Source of the DNA: Desulforhopalus sp. IMCC35007
GTDB taxonomy: Bacteria > Desulfobacterota > Desulfobulbia > Desulfobulbales > Desulfocapsaceae
Reading direction: 5' to 3'
NCBI RefSeq assembly: GCF_005116575.1
Contig: NZ_SWCN01000006.1
Location: 186,001-250,000 of the forward strand
Length of the DNA: 64,000 nucleotides
In this document: piece by piece, positions 55,013 to 61,875 of the stretch
How positions within the stretch are numbered: position 1 is the first letter of the stretch
Layout: each line of letters begins with the position of its first letter
Made by a program: the position numbers and the translations under genes
The notes under the pieces: generated by a model
What the model saw: the letters and a program-made list of their open reading frames with translations, nothing else
Told to the model about the DNA's origin: nothing
Database searches by the model: none

Positions 55013-55848
55013 TTGATGCATTACAGTTCGAGTTTATCCGCAATGCCCTGTTGGCCGGCCTGCTGGCAAGCATCATCTGTGGTGTGGTTGGTACCCTGAT
55101 TGTGGTCAATCGGCTGGTTTTTTTATCTGGTGGTATTGCTCACAGCGCCTATGGTGGAATCGGCCTCGCCTTTTTTATGGGTTGGCCGTATATGCTCGGG
55201 GCGACCAGTTTTGCCTTTGCCTCTTCCATGGTGATGGCCGCCGTTTCCCTGAAGTCAAAACAGCGCGCGGATACAATCATTGGTGTTATGTGGTCGGTGG
55301 GCATGGCTACGGGTATACTGCTTCTTGACATGACGCCTGGCTATAACGTCGATCTTATGAGTTATCTTTTTGGCTCCATTCTTAGCGTACCCGGCTCTGA
55401 GCTGATCTCCATGGGAGGTCTCACAGCTGCAATATTGCTTCTGATTTTTTTCTTCTACGATGACCTGCTCGCGATGTCCTATGATGAGGAATTCGCGCAG
55501 GTTCGGGGCGTTGCTGTTCGCAGGCTCTACTTTATGCTCATTGGTACGGTTGCCGTGACGGTGGTTATCGTCGTCCAGGTGGTAGGGCTGATTCTGGTTA
55601 TTGCCTTGCTGACCATACCTCCCTATATTGCTGAAAAATACACAAAGTCCCTGCTACAGATGATGATGCTCTCCTGTCTTTTGGGTATGGGATTTATTGC
55701 TGCAGGTCTATGGGGTGCTTACAGGTATGATCTTACTTCCGGGGCTGCAATTATCTTTGTTGCGGGTGCCGGATTTTTTCTTTCCCTTTTTGTTGATAAA
55801 ATGGTTTCGATGAGAAAGAAACGCCTCTGGCTGAAGGCCCATGAATAA
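55009..55848 (+). CDS. znuB: Zinc ABC transporter permease ZnuB
   Basis: A 279-residue ABC-3 family permease with eight hydrophobic segments, from IICGVVGTLIVVNRLVFLSGG to FVAGAGFFLSLFVDK. It is the membrane partner of ZnuAC. It starts inside the end of znuC (ATGA) and ends 42 bases before a DUF4442 gene. No Zur-like gene is near, and no clear Zur box was seen upstream of znuA. Confidence 0.92.
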   Translation: MIDALQFEFIRNALLAGLLASIICGVVGTLIVVNRLVFLSGGIAHSAYGGIGLAFFMGWPYMLGATSFAFASSMVMAAVSLKSKQRADTIIGVMWSVGMATGILLLDMTPGYNVDLMSYLFGSILSVPGSELISMGGLTAAILLLIFFFYDDLLAMSYDEEFAQVRGVAVRRLYFMLIGTVAVTVVIVVQVVGLILVIALLTIPPYIAEKYTKSLLQMMMLSCLLGMGFIAAGLWGAYRYDLTSGAAIIFVAGAGFFLSLFVDKMVSMRKKRLWLKAHE

Positions 55849-55890
55849 TCGTTTCGGCGATGTGAACTGATACCAGGAGAGTTACAACGT

Positions 55891-56373
55891 ATGTTTAAAA
55901 AGTTCAATCCCATGGCTCATCCATGGCTTTTTCGTCTGATAATGAACAGTTGGCCTCCTTACCTTGGAGCTTCTGTTTGGGTTGAGGATATTGCTCATGA
56001 CTGGCGCAATATCCAGGTTGGGATGAAATTGCGCTGGTATAACAAGAACTATGTACATAGCCATTTCGGTGGCAGTTTATACTCGATGACGGACCCTTTC
56101 TTCATGCTGATGCTTATGGCTAATCTCGGAAAAGACTACGTTGTCTGGGACAGCTCATCGAAAATCAATTATTTTCAACCGGGCAGGACAAAGGTGACAG
56201 CAAATTTTCTTCTTGATGAAGAGAGGCTGCAACGTATTCGCACAGCTGCTGAGTCGGGAGAAAAAGTGATGGAGAAATTTCGTGTTGATATTGTTGATAC
56301 GACAAATCATCCCGTCGCCCGTGTGCACAAAACCATTTATATTCGTAAAAAACAGTCCGCAGTCAAACAGTAG
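55891..56373 (+). CDS. DUF4442 hotdog-fold protein
   Basis: A 160-residue protein of DUF4442. LFRLIMNSWPPYLGASVWVEDIA is the family’s opening, HSHFGGSLYSMTDPFFMLMLM resembles the hotdog active-site helix, and KINYFQPGRTKVTANFLL follows. It is likely a thioesterase-like hotdog. An AGGAGAG ribosome site precedes the ATG. It may be part of the znu transcript by distance (42 bases), but no functional link is seen. Confidence 0.82.
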   Translation: MFKKFNPMAHPWLFRLIMNSWPPYLGASVWVEDIAHDWRNIQVGMKLRWYNKNYVHSHFGGSLYSMTDPFFMLMLMANLGKDYVVWDSSSKINYFQPGRTKVTANFLLDEERLQRIRTAAESGEKVMEKFRVDIVDTTNHPVARVHKTIYIRKKQSAVKQ

Positions 56374-56575
56374 ACGAAGAGACGCTTTGTAGAGCCTTAA
56401 GAATTGCATTTTTCACGGTTTTTCTTCACTCCCTTCTTCGAGAGTTGTTGCGGAGCAATAAGAAAATGATCACCAAATACGACTATGATAAAAATCTTCA
56501 CAGCAGAGTCTTGTAAAATCGCGTATCATAGACCGCTGAACAGTGATTTTAACACATATTCCGGACCCAAAAGAT

Positions 56576-57904
56576 ATGAATCCAATTTGTATAGTAGACG
56601 ATCAACCCAACATCTGTTCCACAATTTCGGGTATCCTGTCAGACGAAGGATACAAGGCTGTCGTTTTTCAGGATGCAGAAAGTTTCTGGCAGAGCCTCGA
56701 TACCCAGGAACCCTCCCTCGTTTTGCTGGATATCTGGCTCCCTGGTGTAGATGGTCTGGAACTTCTCAAACGCCTGCAGAGCCGGTTCCCGACACTACCT
56801 GTTATTATGATGAGCGGACATGCCGGAATCGAAACAGCCGTGACAGCCATTAAAGCCGGTGCCTATGACTTTATGGAAAAACCGCTCCATCTTGAAGTTT
56901 TGCTTGATAAAGTGGATTCCGCTGTCAAATATCGACCCGTGAAAAACGGTTCCGGTATAGCCGCAGATCTTGGAATTGATGCGATCAATCCTGAATGCTC
57001 CATCCCCACAGGTACCGTGGATGTCGTCGTTTCTGCGGAGCCCCAGCGTACCATTGGCGAAAATATCGTCTTAAACGGTTTCGGACTTTTGAGTGGCCGA
57101 AACACCGGGATTATCCTCAGCCCTCTTGGGGTAAATGAAGGCATCGTCTTCCAGACCCTGGATGGACAGATTATTCCAGGACATATAACATCTCTGGAAA
57201 ACTTTTCCAAAACCGATCCAACGAAAATATTCTCGGCCAACTCAACCACCCTGGAAAACGGCAGACAGCAGGTTCGTACTGTTGAACACCTTATGGCGAC
57301 GTTTTCGATATATGGCATAACCAATGTGCTTATCAAGGTGGATAAGGAGATACCAAACATTGACGGCTCCGCCAAAGACTTCAATGACCTCATTGCTCAG
57401 GCAGGCATCGTGGATCAGCATGCGCCAGCCAAGGTAGCGGTTATTCGCAAAAAAATAGGAATAGGAAAAGAAGAAAGCCAGGAAAAGTATCTTTATGCGG
57501 AGCCTTTTGACGGCTTTGAAATAGAGATGAGAGTTGATTATCCCCAGCCCATAGGCGAACAGATCTTTACTTTTAATCCTGAAAAAGGGTCCTTTGCAGA
57601 AGAAATTGCACCAGCAAGGTCGTTTAACACCTTTGAAAACATTGAGATGGCCCAGAGACTTGGGAAGGTGGGGAGTGGATATCTCAATTCCCATATCATA
57701 ATGCATGAAGGCAAGGTCATTAATACGGAGCTCCGCTACTCTGATGAATTCGTGCGCCACAAGATCCTGGATCTCATTGGTGATCTCTATTTGTTGGGCT
57801 ATCCCATCAGAGGAAGGATCACCGCCAACATGACTTCCCACGGTTACAATCAGGTCCTCGTTGAGCATCTGTACCAGGCAATCCAGAACAGTTCCGCAGC
57901 ATAG
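56576..57904 (+). CDS. Response-regulator receiver fused to LpxC deacetylase
   Basis: A 442-residue fusion. Residues 1-120 form a complete receiver: D8/D9, phospho-acceptor D52 (LVLLDIWLPGVDG), S80 and K102 (DFMEKPL). After a linker of about 35 residues, residues 157-442 match LpxC, the committed lipid A enzyme that deacetylates UDP-3-O-acyl-GlcNAc. Catalytic residues are kept: E237-H238 (TVEHLMAT), D263 in IDGSA, H395 and D399 (EFVRHKILDLIGD), and H422 in SHGYNQ. By family these give the zinc ligands His, His, Asp and the general acid/base. The usual FtsH-recognised tail is absent. NtrC-type and histidine-kinase genes follow. Control of LpxC by phosphorylation is inferred. The start ATG has only a weak ribosome site. 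Confidence 0.9.
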   Translation: MNPICIVDDQPNICSTISGILSDEGYKAVVFQDAESFWQSLDTQEPSLVLLDIWLPGVDGLELLKRLQSRFPTLPVIMMSGHAGIETAVTAIKAGAYDFMEKPLHLEVLLDKVDSAVKYRPVKNGSGIAADLGIDAINPECSIPTGTVDVVVSAEPQRTIGENIVLNGFGLLSGRNTGIILSPLGVNEGIVFQTLDGQIIPGHITSLENFSKTDPTKIFSANSTTLENGRQQVRTVEHLMATFSIYGITNVLIKVDKEIPNIDGSAKDFNDLIAQAGIVDQHAPAKVAVIRKKIGIGKEESQEKYLYAEPFDGFEIEMRVDYPQPIGEQIFTFNPEKGSFAEEIAPARSFNTFENIEMAQRLGKVGSGYLNSHIIMHEGKVINTELRYSDEFVRHKILDLIGDLYLLGYPIRGRITANMTSHGYNQVLVEHLYQAIQNSSAA

Positions 57905-58003
57905 TATGTAAAGTTTTACAGCAGCTTGATCTGCAATATTGCAAGATGATGGACCATGTCTTGATACACCTGTTATTGTTAACAGCATAACCGGCATGAG
58001 CTT

Positions 58004-58032
58004 TTGACATCTTTTCCTTGAAGCAGTACTGT
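58004..58032 (+). promoter_or_regulatory. Possible promoter of the NtrC-type gene
   Basis: TTGACA (58004-58009) with a 17-base spacer and TACTGT (58027-58032). The -35 is perfect, the -10 poor. It is 72 bases before the ATG. Confidence 0.35.
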
Positions 58033-58104
58033 ACAGGGTCGATTGAGAGCATAAATCGTTTTTCATTATGCAAATCACCAATGATATAATTGGCAGAGAA
58101 GGGA

Positions 58105-59499
58105 ATGCGCAAAGCAAATCTTTTGATCATTGACGACGAACCAGCCATTGGCCAGGGGTGTGCAATGATCTGCAAGGATCTTGGTCATAATCCCAGCTGG
58201 TGCGGAACGGCCACCGATGGGAGAAAGCGTCTGCAGGAGGGTGAATATGACCTTGTTCTCCTGGATATAAGGCTGCCTGATTATGACGGGATGGAACTGC
58301 TCAATGAAATCCATCAGGATTTCCCGGAGCTCCATGTCATCATGATGACAGGTTTTTCCACTGTCCAGCAGACCGTCAAGGCGATGAAAAAAGGGGCTTT
58401 TGATTATCTTGAAAAGCCGTTCAGCACCGAAGAACTGAGCCAGGCCGTTACCAAGGCACTCAAAAACGTCCAGCTTCGACATGATAACCTGCACTTACGT
58501 CAACAGCTGTTTCAGCGTTTTGAGTTTAATAATATCGTCGGTGACAGTCCCGCCATTCTCCCGGTATTTGAAGCGATCAAAAAAGTGGCCCCTACGGATA
58601 CCACGGTTCTGATCAACGGGGAAAGTGGTACCGGTAAAGAACTCTTTGCCGGAGCCCTTCATGCCAGAAGCGGGCGAGCCGAAAAACCGTTTATAGCTAT
58701 TGACTGCAGTGCTTTTTCAACATCGCTGCTGGAAAGTGAGCTTTTTGGACATGTCAAGGGGGCATTTACAGGTGCTGATAGGGATAAACAGGGCATTTTT
58801 GAGGCTGCAAACGGTAGTACCCTGTTTCTCGACGAAGTGGCAAATCTTGATCTCAATATTCAGGCAAAACTGCTTCGTGTCCTCGAGTATGGCCAATACA
58901 AGCCGGTGGGTGGCCGTAGTATCAAGAAAACCGATATCCGTATAATCGCCGCCTCAAATCAGGATCTTGAAAACAAGATGCTCGATGGTTCTTTCAGGCC
59001 AGATCTTTACTACCGCCTTAATGTTTTCCCTATTGATCTTCCTCCTTTACGGCAACGAAAGGAGGATATACCCAAGCTCGCCTACCATTTTCTCAAGCAG
59101 TTTTGCAAAAAAAACAACAAGCCTCTGGATGGCTTTTCCGACGGTGCACTCGAGACACTTATTAACTATCCGTGGCCCGGCAATGTAAGGCAATTAAAGA
59201 ATGTGGTGGAGCGGCTGGTTATTATGGTCGACGAGCAATTGGTGGACAGCTCCAGTCTGCACGGCCATCTCGATGCCCGCCATCATGAGGCTGAAGATAC
59301 CATGCCAGCAACCTTGGCCGAACTTAAGGCATACAAGCAACATCTGCTGGATACCCAATACAACCCGGTGGAAAAGAGCTTGCTGCAAAAAGCCCTGATC
59401 GCTTCAAGCGGTAATATCAGCAAGGCGGCGAAACGAGTGGGCATGCAGCGCTCGAATTTCTCGACTCTCGTGAAAAAGCACAATATCTCCCATAGCTGA
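58105..59499 (+). CDS. NtrC-family sigma-54 response regulator
   Basis: A 464-residue enhancer-binding protein. Receiver: IIDDEP, phospho-acceptor in LVLLDIRLPDYDG, MMTGFST and LEKPF. AAA+ domain: GESGTGKE (Walker A), the GAFTGA loop that contacts sigma-54, LFLDEVAN, and RPDLYYRLNV. The C-terminal Fis-type helix-turn-helix is in SGNISKAAKRVGMQRSNFSTLV. The ATG at 58105 is used; a TTG at 58090 is an alternative. The next gene has a clear sigma-54 promoter with palindromes upstream, a probable target. The cognate kinase may be the one at 60614. Confidence 0.94.
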   Translation: MRKANLLIIDDEPAIGQGCAMICKDLGHNPSWCGTATDGRKRLQEGEYDLVLLDIRLPDYDGMELLNEIHQDFPELHVIMMTGFSTVQQTVKAMKKGAFDYLEKPFSTEELSQAVTKALKNVQLRHDNLHLRQQLFQRFEFNNIVGDSPAILPVFEAIKKVAPTDTTVLINGESGTGKELFAGALHARSGRAEKPFIAIDCSAFSTSLLESELFGHVKGAFTGADRDKQGIFEAANGSTLFLDEVANLDLNIQAKLLRVLEYGQYKPVGGRSIKKTDIRIIAASNQDLENKMLDGSFRPDLYYRLNVFPIDLPPLRQRKEDIPKLAYHFLKQFCKKNNKPLDGFSDGALETLINYPWPGNVRQLKNVVERLVIMVDEQLVDSSSLHGHLDARHHEAEDTMPATLAELKAYKQHLLDTQYNPVEKSLLQKALIASSGNISKAAKRVGMQRSNFSTLVKKHNISHS

Positions 59500-59516
59500 T
59501 GAGCGTATAATTACTC

Positions 59517-59539
59517 ATACATATGTATATTTAAATATA
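59517..59539. promoter_or_regulatory. Overlapping A/T-rich palindromes upstream of a sigma-54 promoter
   Basis: ATACATATGTAT (59517-59528) and TATATTTAAATATA (59526-59539) are perfect 12- and 14-bp palindromes that overlap. They lie about 160-180 bases before the sigma-54 site at 59696, a normal distance for an NtrC-type enhancer site. They may also be a terminator region for the preceding gene; no T run follows. Confidence 0.4.
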
Positions 59540-59695
59540 CGCCTGTAACGTATTGAAATCATATTTATTGTTGATTTCTGTCATTTCTTGTCCCTTCCTG
59601 TTTCATAGGTCTGGTCTCTTCAAATATCTTTTGCCTATCTTGTAACATTCCGACTTTATGGAGTATTTTTTTACTGCTGTATCTCGTTCTGTTAG

Positions 59696-59710
59696 TGGCA
59701 TGTTCTTTGC
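59696..59710 (+). promoter_or_regulatory. Sigma-54 (-24/-12) promoter
   Basis: TGGCATGTTCTTTGC matches the TGGCAC-N5-TTGC pattern with exact GG/GC spacing. It is 65 bases before the receiver gene at 59775, next to an NtrC-type gene that could activate it. Confidence 0.8.
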
Positions 59711-59774
59711 GTTATCAAGCCTGTAATTCTTCGATTTTTCAGTTTGTATAAAATCAAATTCAGGAGGATGAGGC

Positions 59775-60452
59775 ATGCCACAGACACAGGCACAGGTAGT
59801 AAATGTAACACGTATTCTGGTCATGGAAGATGATCTTAACATTGCAAGAGGCTTAGCAACTGTCCTCGGGGATGAGGAGTATAGCGTCCGGGTGGCGGGT
59901 GATGGCCAGTCAGCAATCGATGCCTTTAAGGAAGAGGACTTCGATCTGTTGATTGCTGATATCAGACTCCCTGACATGAACGGCCTTGACGTCATTAAGC
60001 AGGTGCGTCACCACTCTCCTGACACCAAAATTATTGTGATTACCGGCTTTGTCAGTACCTCGGTTGCCGTTGATGCAATGCATAACGGTGTCGCCGATTT
60101 CCTTCCCAAACCTTTTAGTGAGCAGCAGATCCTCAAGTCCGTTAAATCGACTCTGCAACAGAGAGAAGGCCACCGAGATGCATATGTCCATTCTATTTCT
60201 GAAACAGACCGGCTTATCCAGAAAAAGGAGGTTCTGCAGGTTCTCGATCGGACCAATGAAGACCAACTTTTCTGTTACGACCTCACGAAGAAAGGAGCTG
60301 AGGCACTCTCGGAATATGCTCTTTCCGATGAAGCCAAAGAAGCCATTGTAAACGGGGATCTGGACTGGATTAATAAAAACGTGGGAGAGCTCACCCAAAA
60401 ACAGCTGAAGTATGTCTTTGAACGTACCCAGAAAAAAGATTGGCAGCTTTAA
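59775..60452 (+). CDS. Response regulator with uncharacterised C-terminal region
   Basis: A 225-residue protein. The receiver (residues 12-135) has ILVMEDDLNIARG, phospho-acceptor D62 in LLIADIRLPDMNG, VITGFVST and LPKPFSEQ. The remaining 90 residues (DRLIQKKEVLQVLDRT, then CYDLTKKGAEALSEYAL) contain no DNA-binding or enzymatic motif that I recognise and are mostly helical. It is preceded by an AGGAGG-like site. Being under a sigma-54 promoter, it may form a cascade with the NtrC-type protein. Confidence 0.9.
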   Translation: MPQTQAQVVNVTRILVMEDDLNIARGLATVLGDEEYSVRVAGDGQSAIDAFKEEDFDLLIADIRLPDMNGLDVIKQVRHHSPDTKIIVITGFVSTSVAVDAMHNGVADFLPKPFSEQQILKSVKSTLQQREGHRDAYVHSISETDRLIQKKEVLQVLDRTNEDQLFCYDLTKKGAEALSEYALSDEAKEAIVNGDLDWINKNVGELTQKQLKYVFERTQKKDWQL

Positions 60453-60613
60453 TGTTTGAGAGGACTTTTGTAGCTGCTATCCCATTATATTGAGGTGGTG
60501 ACAGGGGGCTTTCCAACGGTTTTTGGCGGGCCGGGTTCCAGTAAAAGTCATTTCATTGTTTATTGGACGGTGTTGGTTGTGTCCTAAATATCGTGTGATA
60601 AAGGGAGTTGTAA

Positions 60614-61819
60614 ATGAATGTTGCGACTGATTATAGAGCGTTTTTCCAGATTTTCCGGGACATTATACGTACGATGCATTCTCACGATCATCTGGATGAA
60701 GTGCTTGATCTGGTCGTCCAAAAAGCTTCGGAAGTATTACATGCCAAGGGGGCGCTGCTTCGACTGTTGAACCCGGAAACGGATCAGTTTGAGGTAGCCG
60801 CAGCCCATGGAATTGGTGAAAATTACCTCAAAAAAGGACCGGTCAGTAAGAAGAAGATCCTGTTCGAGCCGGGGTGTCAGTCAAGGGTACATGAGATAAC
60901 AGATATCTGGAGTGCGCCCCGGGTTGAATATCCGCAGCAGGCATGGGACGAAGGTGTTCGGATGATGCTTGATGTACCGCTCTCTATTCGTGCAAAAATG
61001 ATCGGGCTGATCCGAATATATCTCCCGGAAAAAAGGGAGCATTCAGACGATCAACTCGATTTTCTTCTCACCGTCGCTGAGCAGTGTGCCTGCATCATTG
61101 AGCGGGTTCGGCTTTATGAGAACCAGCGAACCCACTACTTTCATATGGCAGCACAGCTTGAGAAGATGTCTTCACTTGGCCGTATGGCAGCGGGCATAGC
61201 CCATGAAATCAACAATCCACTCACCGGTATTATGCTCTTTAGCACCAGCATGATCAAAAAAACCACAAAGGGTGATCCATTTGAAGAAGGCTTGCAGATC
61301 ATCATAGATGAGACAACCCGGTGCAAGAACATTGTCGAAGGGTTGTTGGAATTTTCAAGAAATCCGTCTCCTGAGAAAAAGATACATGATTTAAATGACA
61401 TCGTCACAAAGGCCATTAAGCTTGTGGAGAATGAAACCCAGCTTCGTTATATCAAAATCAACCATGCCATGTCAGAAGATCTGAATCCTCTTCTTCTGGA
61501 TAGTAACCAGCTTGAACAGGTCTTTGTCAACCTTTTGTATAATGCCATCCAGGCCATTGGTGAGAAGGGAGAGATTACGGTTAAAACAGGTGAGACACCG
61601 CTCCATCAGGCCTTTGTTGCTGTCTCCGACACCGGTAATGGTATCAGCAAGGATCTTATGGAAACTATCTTTGATCCATTTTTTACGACGAAACAGGATG
61701 GTACTGGCCTTGGTCTTGCCATTTGTCACAATATTGTGCACAACCACGGCGGCGATATCCAGGTAACCAGTAAAATAGGGAAAGGGACCACCTTTGTGGT
61801 TACGCTCCCCTACAATTAA
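60614..61819 (+). CDS. GAF-domain sensor histidine kinase
   Basis: A 401-residue cytoplasmic sensor kinase without membrane segments. A GAF domain (residues about 25-165; HLDEVLDLVVQKASEVL, DQLDFLLTVAEQCA) is followed by HisKA with H197 in GRMAAGIAHEINNPLTGI, and HATPase_c: N box NQLEQVFVNLLYNAIQA, G1 DTGNGIS, F box DPFFTTKQ, G2 GTGLGLAIC. It probably phosphorylates one or both of the regulators encoded upstream, and perhaps the receiver-LpxC protein. Its signal is unknown; HdrA follows, which may hint at a redox cue. Confidence 0.93.
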   Translation: MNVATDYRAFFQIFRDIIRTMHSHDHLDEVLDLVVQKASEVLHAKGALLRLLNPETDQFEVAAAHGIGENYLKKGPVSKKKILFEPGCQSRVHEITDIWSAPRVEYPQQAWDEGVRMMLDVPLSIRAKMIGLIRIYLPEKREHSDDQLDFLLTVAEQCACIIERVRLYENQRTHYFHMAAQLEKMSSLGRMAAGIAHEINNPLTGIMLFSTSMIKKTTKGDPFEEGLQIIIDETTRCKNIVEGLLEFSRNPSPEKKIHDLNDIVTKAIKLVENETQLRYIKINHAMSEDLNPLLLDSNQLEQVFVNLLYNAIQAIGEKGEITVKTGETPLHQAFVAVSDTGNGISKDLMETIFDPFFTTKQDGTGLGLAICHNIVHNHGGDIQVTSKIGKGTTFVVTLPYN

Positions 61820-61875
61820 TATTTCGTTTTCCTCAACCGCCGAAACAATAGAGAACCGAACGAAGGAATGTTTTT

